From Candidatus Gastranaerophilales bacterium (lineage in GTDB: Bacteria > Cyanobacteriota > Vampirovibrionia > Gastranaerophilales > Gastranaerophilaceae): DNA of 64,000 bases. Each line of letters begins with the position of its first letter. The first letter of the stretch is position 1. Of the stretch, positions 25,602 to 34,587 are shown piece by piece. The notes under the pieces are model-generated. The model ran no database searches and had not been told where the DNA came from. It saw only the letters and a program-made list of their open reading frames with translations. The DNA is taken from positions 28,413 through 92,412 of the forward strand of contig CALUVI010000002.1 of the NCBI GenBank assembly GCA_944324185.1. The letters run 5' to 3'. Both the position numbers and the translations under genes were made by a program.

Positions 25602-26309
25602 AAAAACAGCTCTGACATAGTAGTTTGAATCATTTATTAAAATCTCTTGCAGAGAAGAAAATTTATCTGAAAGCAGTATAATTTGCGCCGCTTTCTCTCT
25701 TACCGTATATTCTTCTTCTTTAGCAGAGCGGGAAAGAATATCCTGCAACAAGTTTTCATCAGCAAATTTATAAAAGTTTTTAAGCGTTTCAAGACTCCAG
25801 TATAATTTAAAATACTGTTTATTTTTAATATATTTCTTGTCTCTAAACACACACCTGTCAAGCTCATCAAGTGCTTCTATCGCATAGTTTAGAATTAGTT
25901 TAGTATACTTCTTGGAGAAATCCTGAAATACATTAAGCCTTTTGACACTATCTACAATCAGTCTGCATATATTTGCATTGATGTCTATTGTGGCTTTTGC
26001 AAAAATTTCGGGTTGGATTTGTGCAAAAAAAACAGATGAATTTGGGCTTCCAGTTAATAATTGATAAAGCTTTAAGGCAACTGCTTCTCTTATCTTGCCG
26101 TCACATCCTGTCAAATTAGAAACTAGCGTTATTGCGTCTTGAATATTTTCAACATCGTCAAACTTAAGAGCAGCTATTTGTTTTTGCGGAATATTACCGG
26201 TGTTAAGCATATTCAAAAGCTCAGCATGCGTGAAATTCTGCTCTGATAAGTAACAAGCTTGCTCAAAATTTGTATCTAAATCTTTATAAAAACCGGTATT
26301 CAAATTCAT
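25590..26309 (-). CDS. HEAT-like helical repeat protein, unknown
   Basis: A 239-residue protein of paired helices. Segments such as LLNMLNTGNIPQKQIAALKF, DGKIREAVALKLYQLLTGS and KEEEYTVREKAAQIILLSD, ending in DSNYYVRAVFLNH, have the spacing of HEAT/armadillo-type repeats (the VREKAA and YVRAVF patterns are typical of second helices). Such proteins serve as scaffolds. It is convergent with the 302-residue gene and shares 12 nt at the 3' ends. No clear partner or pathway can be read from context. Confidence 0.7.
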   Translation of the reverse strand: MNLNTGFYKDLDTNFEQACYLSEQNFTHAELLNMLNTGNIPQKQIAALKFDDVENIQDAITLVSNLTGCDGKIREAVALKLYQLLTGSPNSSVFFAQIQPEIFAKATIDINANICRLIVDSVKRLNVFQDFSKKYTKLILNYAIEALDELDRCVFRDKKYIKNKQYFKLYWSLETLKNFYKFADENLLQDILSRSAKEEEYTVREKAAQIILLSDKFSSLQEILINDSNYYVRAVFLNH

Positions 26310-26431
26310 ATCCTATTTATTGTATAATAATATCTTAACATAATGTATAATGAAATCTGTATTAAAAATAGTTTTAATGTATGATAAGAAAAATATAAAA
26401 TCTTGTATAATACTCTTTAAGGAGACTATCC

Positions 26432-26596
26432 ATGAATATATTGCAAATCATATTAAATAAATTATTGATTTTTGAGAAAGAACCGCAAAAAATCGGTCTT
26501 TCACAGTTAAAATCCCCTAAGATAATAAAGAAATCTGAACCTTCATTAAAGAACAAGGACGTAAAACTTTCTGATTTAATGCGAAGAGCCGGATAA
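26432..26596 (+). CDS. Small basic protein, 54 residues, unknown
   Basis: ATG 26432 to TAA 26596. The product starts MNILQIILNKLLIFEKEPQK and ends VKLSDLMRRAG. AAGGAGA lies 8 nt upstream of the ATG, and TTGTATAATAC just before it is a good extended -10, so promoter and ribosome site are both in place. The N-terminal ~14 residues are hydrophobic and could be an amphipathic membrane-contact helix; the remainder is Lys-rich. No homologue recognised. Confidence 0.5.
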   Translation: MNILQIILNKLLIFEKEPQKIGLSQLKSPKIIKKSEPSLKNKDVKLSDLMRRAG

Positions 26597-26642
26597 ATCA
26601 GTATAAAATCTGCTATATACACCGCTATTCCCTATTTTACGC

Positions 26643-26727
26643 AAAAAAAAGAGTCTGAACGACTCTAAAAACTTTAATGTGTGAAGTGTAGTATATATGT
26701 GTATGTGTAGTATAAAAAGTCTAATAT
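26643..26727 (-). ncRNA. Candidate small RNA
   Basis: About 85 nt between a copy of the bipartite promoter element (26733-26766, minus strand) and a minus-strand intrinsic terminator: stem AGAGTC/GACTCT (26650-26666, loop of 5) followed by seven to eight U. No start codon with a ribosome site lies between them, and the body (for example TACTACACATACACATATAT) is poor in G and looks unstructured, as in target-pairing regions of sRNAs. On the plus strand the hairpin has no U tail, so it cannot terminate the 54-codon gene. The start is estimated from promoter position. Confidence 0.5.
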
Positions 26728-26732
26728 CCTTA

Positions 26733-26766
26733 TATATATTAAGTATTTTTAAGTTAAATAATTGAT
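26733..26766 (-). promoter_or_regulatory. Bipartite promoter element, near-match copy 6
   Basis: ATCAATT, exactly 13 nt, ATACTTAATATATA (one mismatch to the core in the other five copies, two at the upstream box). Oriented toward the candidate small RNA. Confidence 0.55.
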
Positions 26767-26851
26767 ATAAAATTAAAATATTTTAACATTTCTTAATATA
26801 ATTTGACTGTTGGTTAAATCTTATTAATAAAGAATCAGTGAGGTTTAACTG

Positions 26852-27229
26852 ATGTTTATAACAAATTTATTTAGAATTAACCGCAAATGTACACATGAGC
26901 ACGTAACACCGGACAGAGAATGCGGCTATTGCCCTGATTGCGGTAAATTTATAAAAAATGAATGGTACATAACCCGCTGTGCATGCTGCGGTGTTAAGCT
27001 AAAAGCAATGATAAAAAACGGTGAAGTTATTCCTCAGTATAAATTTTGTGCAAATTGCGGATGTGAAGAGTTTATTGTCGAAAAACTTGATCAAATTAAT
27101 TTTATAGATATAAATTTTGCGGTTTTAAAAAAGCAAGTAGTTGAAGATTATGCCAAAATATGCTCTACAACCCGCTGCTGGCAAGAAAGAACAGACGGGC
27201 AACCCAAATTGCTAGTACAATATTTGTAA
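26852..27229 (+). CDS. Zinc-ribbon protein, unknown
   Basis: A 125-residue protein with many paired cysteines: CGYCPDCGKF, RCACCGVKL and KFCANCGCEEF, consistent with two small zinc ribbons in the first ~75 residues, preceded by CTHEH. The C-terminal part is ordinary alpha/beta sequence (FIDINFAVLKKQVVEDYAKI). AGTGAGG precedes the ATG. Zinc ribbons of this kind mediate nucleic-acid or protein contacts; no pathway is implied by context. The 3' end runs 65 nt into the convergent spmB gene, which is long for such an overlap; the true stop could not be earlier because the frame is open. Confidence 0.7.
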   Translation: MFITNLFRINRKCTHEHVTPDRECGYCPDCGKFIKNEWYITRCACCGVKLKAMIKNGEVIPQYKFCANCGCEEFIVEKLDQINFIDINFAVLKKQVVEDYAKICSTTRCWQERTDGQPKLLVQYL

Positions 27230-27689
27230 TATCCGCAATTATACCTGTAAGGAGGGCATATCTGTATTTTTTTATTCCAACAGAGCCAAAGTAAACCGCA
27301 AGTACATAGAAAGTGGTTTCCGAACTACCTACCATGATAGCTGCCAATTTAGCAATATAGGAGTCTGCACCGTATTCTTTTGCTATGTCAGAGAAGATGC
27401 CGAGTGCAGCCGATCCCGAAAGTGGTCTTGTAAGCATCAAGGGGATTATATCCGGAGGAATTATATTGTTGGCAAAGTCTTTTAGCCAGTCAAGTATTCC
27501 GGACGCTCTAAACATGGAAACAGCAACAATAATTGCTACAAGATAAGGTATTATTGATATAGATACCTTAAATCCGTCTTTTGCCCCTTCTATAAATTCT
27601 TCATAAACAGGAACTTTTTTTATGAGAGCAAGAGAAAGTATAAAAAGAATCATTACAGGCAATATGTAAAGTGATATTTTTTCAATCAT
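27165..27689 (-). CDS. spmB: Spore maturation protein B-like membrane protein
   Basis: A 174-residue polytopic membrane protein of the SpmB / nucleoside-recognition (Gate) domain family: KISLYILPVMILFILSLALI, KDGFKVSISIIPYLVAIIVA, then RPLSGSAALGIFSDI and MVGSSETTFYVLAVYFGSVG, the conserved core. In Bacillus SpmA/SpmB affect spore core dehydration, but the pair occurs widely in non-sporulating bacteria where a transport role is suspected. It overlaps spmA by 8 nt and is convergent with the zinc-ribbon gene. Confidence 0.92.
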   Translation of the reverse strand: MIEKISLYILPVMILFILSLALIKKVPVYEEFIEGAKDGFKVSISIIPYLVAIIVAVSMFRASGILDWLKDFANNIIPPDIIPLMLTRPLSGSAALGIFSDIAKEYGADSYIAKLAAIMVGSSETTFYVLAVYFGSVGIKKYRYALLTGIIADITNIVLAIWVARLFFLASSGL

Positions 27690-28266
27690 ATTTCCTCCAG
27701 ATTCTTTGCAAGATTAATGCAGTAACAATTGCTGTGATAAACGATAGTGTCGTTACAATAAGAGTCGGTATTATAATCTCTGTCGGATTTTTAGCGCCAA
27801 ATCCTACAAGAATTGCTATAACAGTAGCCGGAATAATTTGAAATCCTGCTGTATTCATTCCTAGAAACATACACATTGCATCTGTAGCCCTGTCTTTTTT
27901 CGGATTATCCTCCTGCAATTCTTTCATGACTTTTAAACCTATTGGTGTTGCTGCGTTTGTAAGTCCCAAGGCGTTTGCGGTTATACTCATTGTTATATCA
28001 CCAACAGCCGGGCTGTCTTTTTTTACATCTTTAAAAAGATATCTGGTAAGCGGATATAAAATTTTAGATATTACCTGTACAAGTCCGCTTTTTTCTGCGA
28101 TTTTCATGATGCCCAGCCAGAATGCCATAATCCCTATTAATGAGAGTGAAATTTCTACAGCCGTATTGCATGCCCCGAGCATGGAATTTACAACTTTATC
28201 AAGCGTATTATTAAATATCCCCGCAATAATTGATACTGCAATTAGAATAAAAAATATATAATTCAT
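27682..28266 (-). CDS. spmA: Spore maturation protein A-like membrane protein
   Basis: A 194-residue membrane protein, partner of SpmB. Signature segments are ISLSLIGIMAFWLGIMKIAE, NALGLTNAATPIGLKVMKEL (TNAATPIGL is highly conserved in SpmA) and DAMCMFLGMNTAGFQIIPAT. Several transmembrane helices are evident. First gene of a two-gene operon with spmB. No sporulation genes are in the window, so the role is probably unrelated to spores. Confidence 0.93.
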   Translation of the reverse strand: MNYIFFILIAVSIIAGIFNNTLDKVVNSMLGACNTAVEISLSLIGIMAFWLGIMKIAEKSGLVQVISKILYPLTRYLFKDVKKDSPAVGDITMSITANALGLTNAATPIGLKVMKELQEDNPKKDRATDAMCMFLGMNTAGFQIIPATVIAILVGFGAKNPTEIIIPTLIVTTLSFITAIVTALILQRIWRKYD

Positions 28267-28359
28267 ACATTAATATTAGAAAAAAAATTGATATTTGTCA
28301 CTATTTTTATATTATTATATAATAAGTGATGAATGTAGAATGTGGGATAGAGTAACTAT

Positions 28360-31300
28360 ATGGCAGATATAAATAATTTTACGGAGATTGCAGAGAACTT
28401 TGATACTATTAAAACCTTGCTTAATTCAATAAGAGCACAGGGTATACTTAATACATCCGATGTAGATAAACTTTTAGCCGGCATTAATGCTAAGCTGGAA
28501 AAGTTGAATACCGAGGAGGATATTGATTTAATTAAAATCTTCCTGTCGGATTTAAAGAAGAATTTAGAAGAGCGTCATAGTGTTCTGCTCTCAAAATTTG
28601 GCGCAATAGAATCTCTTTTCTCCAATCTGTTGAAAAATAGTTCTGAAACATTAAAATCAAGTGAAGTAAAAGAACTGTTTGATATTGTTGCTACAAATCT
28701 TTCGGTATTTTCAAGAGAAGTTGTTTCCCAGAAAGAAACTCTTTCCGATATAACCATGCGCTTAGATGCTATGCGTTCGGATGATTCGCAGAAAAAAGAA
28801 ATCGTTAAAAATATTTCTTTCTTAAAAAATGATCTCGAAAGGCTTACTAACGGGTTTGATTCAATTGTACTAAGCTTAAATGAAAACTTTAAAAACGTAA
28901 TAAAATCGATATCAGGCATTGATCCGTCTGAACTCGTAATTAAGTTCGGAAAAGAGCTTGAAGATATAAATAATTCTTCTAATACTATATTGTCAGCTAT
29001 TCAGCTTCTGGATAAAAAAAATGAACGTATAGAAGAAGTGATGAAAGGACTGGCAACTCAGGAGGATTTAAACAGCACTAAAAAGTGGATAAGTGATTTA
29101 GCTGCTCAAGAGCAGTTACTATCTCAGTCAGTGGATAATTTATCGGATAAATACTATAAAATAGACAATCTTGCGGAAAAAATCGATGCATCGGTAGAAA
29201 TTATCGCAGGTTTAAAGACAATAATTTCTGATAAAGATGAGCAGAGTGCAAGTGCTGTAATTGACAGGTTATGTCAGCTAGAAGAACTTATAAAAAATGT
29301 TTCTTCTGATACTGAGTTTAATGACTTTAAACATTCCTTAGAGCAAGCTCTAAATGATATTTTTGAAGCGTCAGCAGTATTGAAGAGCGCTTTTGATGCT
29401 TCAAATAATGAATTAAAGGAAATAAAAACTTCGATTCAAACCTTAGATATAAATGTTAATTTCAAAAGTCTTGCTGCTGATTTAAGTAAATCAGAGCAGA
29501 GTGTAAAAGAGCATGTAAGTGTTGAAGGTGATAAAATAATCCAACTGGTTGATGTTAATGCAACCAGAACTCTGAATGAGCTTTCAAACAATGCTGAAAA
29601 TCTCTCAGAAAAATTGTCTGAGGCACAGACTCTTATATCCGGGCTGTGTGAAAAAAGTTTTTCGGAGCTTCAGGAAAATCTGACCGGTTTAAAGAGTATT
29701 GTTTCGCAGATTGATGAAAACAATGTTTCTGCAAATAATGCAATATTCTCAAATATAACTGACAGACTTGCTCTTTTTGAGAGCAGTTTAAAAAACTCTC
29801 TTGAAAAACAGGAGGATTATGTTGCAAATTCATCAAGCCTGCTCATTGAGCAAATTAACAATATAAAAGATTTATCAGGAGTTCTTGATTATAAACTGGA
29901 TTCTTCTGTTATAGAAATTAATAACTCAAAAACCGAATTGGAAGGGCTGAAGAAATCTGTAGAAGAGATGCTTGCTCTTGATTTTGTAAATAAGGTAAAT
30001 GATTTTAAAGTAGACTTATATGCTGTAAAACAGGAGCTGACAGCACATTTTGAAACTACATCCAATGAATTTAGTGAAAAATATTCAAATGATTTATTCA
30101 GTAAATATGAACTTTTAATAAGTAAATTAGATATTGTTGAAGATGAGATAAAGCAGGCTCAGACAGATACTTTAACATCTTTAAAAAGTATACTCGATAA
30201 TGTTTCATCTTCTCTTGTGGATATATTGTCTTATGTAAGCTCTCCAAAAGATATAAACACGGATAATATAGAAGCAAAACTGGATAATATCGCAAGAACT
30301 GTAAGTGACAACAGTCTGAGTTATATAGATAATGTCAAAGATACAGTGGATATTATAAGGACTCAGGTTGATAATAATATCAAAAGTTTACAGGAAGATA
30401 CTTACAAACAGTTGCAGTTTATCAGTTCTTCTATAGAAACATCAAGCGAAGTTATAAGAGATGATATTAAAAATTCTTATAATAAGCTGCTTGAGGTTCA
30501 AGATAGGTTTGAAGAGATAAAAGAGACTATAAAACTCAATAATAACTCTCTTTCAACTAATATACACGGTGTTGTGGAAACAGCAATTACGTTGAAAGAT
30601 GATTTCGATACCAGACTTTCATCTCTTAAGAATGCAATTTTAGACAAAGTAGCAGATTTTCAGAAGGAGTTTACGTGTGAAAATGCTGATAAAATTAGTG
30701 AAATAAAATTTGCTTCTGAATCATTACATGCGAAGCAGATTCAAAATACACAGGAGATAAAAGATGAACTAAGGGGCGAAATTGCACGTATTACTGGTTC
30801 TCTCAAATTGTGTATAGAAGAGCTCGCAGAACAGCTTTCAGGTACTTCAGCCAAAGTGGACAGTGTTAATCATGATATAGTAAATCTTGTTAAAAATGAT
30901 TTCGGTTCGCAGGTTGAATTGTCTGTAGAAAATGTGAATACAAGTCTGCATGAATTTTCTGATGCGGTAGGGGAAAAGTTAGATGAAACTGTTTCTAAAA
31001 TTAATGATTTAGGCGATACGGTTAATGCTCTTTCCAACAATACAACAACGGCATTAACTTCTACTCTTGCTAAAATTTTAGATAATTTCGTGTCATTAAA
31101 AGCTCTTATGGGTAATTTTAATGATAAGACAGCGGAAGATTTGCAAAAATCGGCTGAAACGATAATTGGAGAGTTTACAAAACTAAGAGATAAAATAGAA
31201 GTAGTTGATACGACTATTGATGAAGATCTTACACGTCAGTTGTCTATTTTGGAATCTAATTTTGAAGCATTAAACCATAATTTGGCGAATTTCTTTACAC

Positions 31301-34300
31301 AGTCTAATGATGCAATAGGCAGCAGTATCAATACAGGTCTCGTTAATGTTTCCGAAGCCTTAAGAGTCACAGTGGTTAAAGGTCTGGAACAGTACAAAAA
31401 TCAAATAGATGAACTTTTTAACAGTATTTCTGATGAAAACGGCAAACATATAAAATTAGTTGAAGCAAAAGTTATTGAATTAAATGATATTCTGCAAAAA
31501 ACAATGAATGAACAGAATATTAAAGCTGCTGGTACTTTATCGGAGATGACTGAAAGTTTAAAAGATATAATATCTCAAAATATAGAAACCGCTGCTGCTG
31601 ATTATAATGCCTTGAAGGACAATCTGGATAATTTTGCTAAATATATTGAAACACAAAATGTAACAACAGCAGAACAGCTCAAGTTTAAATTGAGTGATAT
31701 TGCAAAATTAATTGATTCAGGTGTAAATGCGCAGACTCAGGAGATAACTAAAAGGTTTAATGAGCTGATTCTTGAAGTTTCGGAAATTTCCGGTTCTACA
31801 AGCGGTTTGAATAATGAAATAACAAACAGAGTATCCGTTATTTCAGATGAGATTAATTTATTAAAAACAAATCTTACCGAGTTTTTCACCGGCAGCTCAG
31901 CACAGGTTTTAAACAAATTAGATACAATTTCCGGTGAAATGTCAGATGAATGCAGCAACCTTTTAGGTTCTATCGTAAAAACAGTTACTGATTTACAGGA
32001 TAAAATTAATACATTATTTGAACAAAATTCTTTGAATCTGATAACGCAGTTTAGTAATACAGGTTCAAAATATATTGAAGAATTAAATTTAAAAGCTCTG
32101 GAATTAAAAACAGCTTTTGAATCTTTGAATGACAGATTAGATAAAGATGAAATTTCAAGAATGAATGTATTTCAATCTCAATTAAATGAATTGAGTAATT
32201 CATTCAATGTATTGATAGAAGAAGCTAAGAATGTTACAAAAACGGAAGTGTCATCAATATCAGAGACGCTTATTAACAGCAGCAGAGAAGCTATGTTTGA
32301 TGTTGAACAGGCAATCGAAGATAAAGTAAACTCAATACTGGCAACAAGTGCTGATATTGCAGCCGGTGAGCTTCAATCTATGGAAGCGTTTGCAAATAAA
32401 ATCCTAAATGCTGTTAAAACATCACAGGAAATTACAAATAACTGCAAGGATTTTATTGCTGATTTCATAAGAGCAGAATTAGAGACAATATCTGATAATA
32501 TTGAAAAAGAAACGGATGTTCTGGTAAAAGATTTATTGGAACAAATGAGTCTGTTAAAAGATTTTCAACGTGATGAGATTAGCAAACTAACAACTCAGCT
32601 TGAAGGTGTGGTTGAGGATTGTATTTATAATAATGTCAATGAGCTTAAATCATATATAGATGTAAAGAGTGATACATCAATACTTAACGGTAAACTGGAC
32701 AGCATAAGTTCTGACTTGAGTAAAACAGCCGAGGACATGCTTGCTGCATCTAATAAATTGTTAACAGCAAGTGTTTTTGAGAATACTATTTCCGATATGA
32801 AATCTGCTAATAATCTGCTCATTTCATCAATGGCAGATAATTTGAACTCACAAATTCAAACTTTCGTAAAAAACAGCTTACAAAAAGATATTGACGATAA
32901 GTTTAATTTGTTTGATAAAAAGTTCGTAGATACTGTTGTAGATAAGTACGAAGAAATAAAAGTGATTTCATCCGCGTATAATAACGCTTTTGAAACTATA
33001 CAAGCATCAGTAGAAGGTTTATTGTCAAAATTTACGGAATCAAAAGAAGAAATCTACAAAACACTCCTTTCTGTTGTAAACGGGATAAGCGGTGAAGTCG
33101 ATGAATTAAACCTTAGTTTTGCAGATTTAAAAGCTCAAATGTTAAATAAATCTTTTGATGAAGCGTTTCAGGCATCAATTAACAAGCAAATCTCCAGCAT
33201 TGAGAGCCTCGTTAATGAACAGCTCGGGTATATAGAAGATATTAGTGAACTTTGTTGCAGTAATCTTCCTGAACTGACAGAGATGAGTGCTCTGGTGAAA
33301 TACAATGTAATCCAATCATTGACTGATTTGAATACGAGGTTGGATAATCAGGACATTTCAATACAAAAAGAGTTGACTTCACTGAAAACTGATGTAATTA
33401 CGCAGTTTTTGAATATATTTAATCAGATTTCTTTTGTTGCTGAGCAGGAAGAAATACTTGATTTCATACAGGAAAAACATTCTGAGTTAATTTCTGTTTT
33501 AAGTCATATTGTAACTGCAGCAGATGATATAGAAAATGTAAAAGACAATGTTGCGTTATTAGATTTAAAAGTGGATACTGTAAAGAGCGATATTGATCAG
33601 ATAAATGAAAAAATTACGTCAATTATATCTTCAAACGGAGAAGTTGACTATGTCTACAGTTTACAAGATCTGGAGTCAGATATTGCAAATTTAAGATTGA
33701 CTTTAAATGAATTAAAAGATAATAATAATTCAAAAGAACTTGAAGAGCTTATAACTTCTACCAATAATATTTATTCACTGGTAGAGTCTTTGAAAAACGA
33801 ACTGCCGAAATTTGATAGTGAAGAATTCAAGAAAGATTTCGAAGCTCTAAATGAAGATATAGTAAGCATAAGCACCCGAACCAACAAACTTATCCTTGCT
33901 TCAGATGAATCATATAAAACTTTGCAGGAAAATCTGCAGGACTTCAAGCTTGTAATTAATGATTTGGATGAAAGAACCCGTAATTTTGCCCGTGAAGCCG
34001 GTATTGACAGAATTGATAATAAACTCGGTGTAATAAATTCTATGATACAAAACGGAGCTAGAACAAATCAGGTGTTCAATCAGGTATTTGAATATCTTGC
34101 AGAATGGGTAGATAATGCAGGTGCACAGATTGCGGCTATATCTGATAAGGTTGAGACACTGGATGATATAGGTCAAATTAAAGTAATGCTGGAAGATTTA
34201 AAAGCAGAGGCAGAAGATGATTCTGACAGCACAGAATTGATTGAGGCTTTAAGTAATGTTTTTGAAAAACAGGCAAAGAAAATAAGTTCTTTGGAAGCCA

Positions 34301-34587
34301 AGCTTGACAGAGTAATTGTAGAAACTACAATTAGTAATAAGAATAACAAAGTTGATTTGGCTCCTTTTGAAGAAACTTTAAACAGATTTTTGGTTGCAAT
34401 TGATGATAAAATGGTATCTCAGCAATCTAAAATAGATTCGCTGGAGTCTAAGTTAGCGGATGTTATGTCCATGATTAACCCGAAAGACACAGCCCAGTTA
34501 ACGAAAAAAGTTGGCGGAATGGACAGGCAAATTGCGAAATTAAATAAAAGTATTGAAAAAATAGCGTCACATGTTGTTGAAAAATAA
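28360..34587 (+). CDS. Giant coiled-coil protein, 2,075 residues
   Basis: A 6.2-kb gene for an almost wholly alpha-helical, acidic protein without signal peptide, membrane helix or catalytic motif. The sequence is a continuous run of heptad-like patterns (for example LDAMRSDDSQKKEIVKNISF; DDIENVKDNVALLDLKVDTV), with recurring short phrases such as LKSSLEKQ, SIEKIASHV, and blocks that look like laminin/tropomyosin-type rods. The N-terminus (MADINNFTEIAENFDTIKTL) and the C-terminus (ends KKVGGMDRQIAKLNKSIEKI then ASHVVEK) are slightly more compact. A filament, scaffold or spacer at the cell periphery or nucleoid is the obvious guess. The ribosome site is weak. It overlaps the following oxidase gene by 17 nt. 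Confidence 0.9.
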   Translation: MADINNFTEIAENFDTIKTLLNSIRAQGILNTSDVDKLLAGINAKLEKLNTEEDIDLIKIFLSDLKKNLEERHSVLLSKFGAIESLFSNLLKNSSETLKSSEVKELFDIVATNLSVFSREVVSQKETLSDITMRLDAMRSDDSQKKEIVKNISFLKNDLERLTNGFDSIVLSLNENFKNVIKSISGIDPSELVIKFGKELEDINNSSNTILSAIQLLDKKNERIEEVMKGLATQEDLNSTKKWISDLAAQEQLLSQSVDNLSDKYYKIDNLAEKIDASVEIIAGLKTIISDKDEQSASAVIDRLCQLEELIKNVSSDTEFNDFKHSLEQALNDIFEASAVLKSAFDASNNELKEIKTSIQTLDINVNFKSLAADLSKSEQSVKEHVSVEGDKIIQLVDVNATRTLNELSNNAENLSEKLSEAQTLISGLCEKSFSELQENLTGLKSIVSQIDENNVSANNAIFSNITDRLALFESSLKNSLEKQEDYVANSSSLLIEQINNIKDLSGVLDYKLDSSVIEINNSKTELEGLKKSVEEMLALDFVNKVNDFKVDLYAVKQELTAHFETTSNEFSEKYSNDLFSKYELLISKLDIVEDEIKQAQTDTLTSLKSILDNVSSSLVDILSYVSSPKDINTDNIEAKLDNIARTVSDNSLSYIDNVKDTVDIIRTQVDNNIKSLQEDTYKQLQFISSSIETSSEVIRDDIKNSYNKLLEVQDRFEEIKETIKLNNNSLSTNIHGVVETAITLKDDFDTRLSSLKNAILDKVADFQKEFTCENADKISEIKFASESLHAKQIQNTQEIKDELRGEIARITGSLKLCIEELAEQLSGTSAKVDSVNHDIVNLVKNDFGSQVELSVENVNTSLHEFSDAVGEKLDETVSKINDLGDTVNALSNNTTTALTSTLAKILDNFVSLKALMGNFNDKTAEDLQKSAETIIGEFTKLRDKIEVVDTTIDEDLTRQLSILESNFEALNHNLANFFTQSNDAIGSSINTGLVNVSEALRVTVVKGLEQYKNQIDELFNSISDENGKHIKLVEAKVIELNDILQKTMNEQNIKAAGTLSEMTESLKDIISQNIETAAADYNALKDNLDNFAKYIETQNVTTAEQLKFKLSDIAKLIDSGVNAQTQEITKRFNELILEVSEISGSTSGLNNEITNRVSVISDEINLLKTNLTEFFTGSSAQVLNKLDTISGEMSDECSNLLGSIVKTVTDLQDKINTLFEQNSLNLITQFSNTGSKYIEELNLKALELKTAFESLNDRLDKDEISRMNVFQSQLNELSNSFNVLIEEAKNVTKTEVSSISETLINSSREAMFDVEQAIEDKVNSILATSADIAAGELQSMEAFANKILNAVKTSQEITNNCKDFIADFIRAELETISDNIEKETDVLVKDLLEQMSLLKDFQRDEISKLTTQLEGVVEDCIYNNVNELKSYIDVKSDTSILNGKLDSISSDLSKTAEDMLAASNKLLTASVFENTISDMKSANNLLISSMADNLNSQIQTFVKNSLQKDIDDKFNLFDKKFVDTVVDKYEEIKVISSAYNNAFETIQASVEGLLSKFTESKEEIYKTLLSVVNGISGEVDELNLSFADLKAQMLNKSFDEAFQASINKQISSIESLVNEQLGYIEDISELCCSNLPELTEMSALVKYNVIQSLTDLNTRLDNQDISIQKELTSLKTDVITQFLNIFNQISFVAEQEEILDFIQEKHSELISVLSHIVTAADDIENVKDNVALLDLKVDTVKSDIDQINEKITSIISSNGEVDYVYSLQDLESDIANLRLTLNELKDNNNSKELEELITSTNNIYSLVESLKNELPKFDSEEFKKDFEALNEDIVSISTRTNKLILASDESYKTLQENLQDFKLVINDLDERTRNFAREAGIDRIDNKLGVINSMIQNGARTNQVFNQVFEYLAEWVDNAGAQIAAISDKVETLDDIGQIKVMLEDLKAEAEDDSDSTELIEALSNVFEKQAKKISSLEAKLDRVIVETTISNKNNKVDLAPFEETLNRFLVAIDDKMVSQQSKIDSLESKLADVMSMINPKDTAQLTKKVGGMDRQIAKLNKSIEKIASHVVEK
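34551..34587 (+). other. Coupled stop/start zone of coiled-coil giant and GlcD-type oxidase
   Basis: The ATG of the oxidase (34571) lies 17 nt inside the end of the 2,075-residue gene and lacks a Shine-Dalgarno site. Translation of the oxidase therefore probably depends on ribosomes finishing the giant gene, so the two proteins may be made in linked amounts. Confidence 0.5.
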
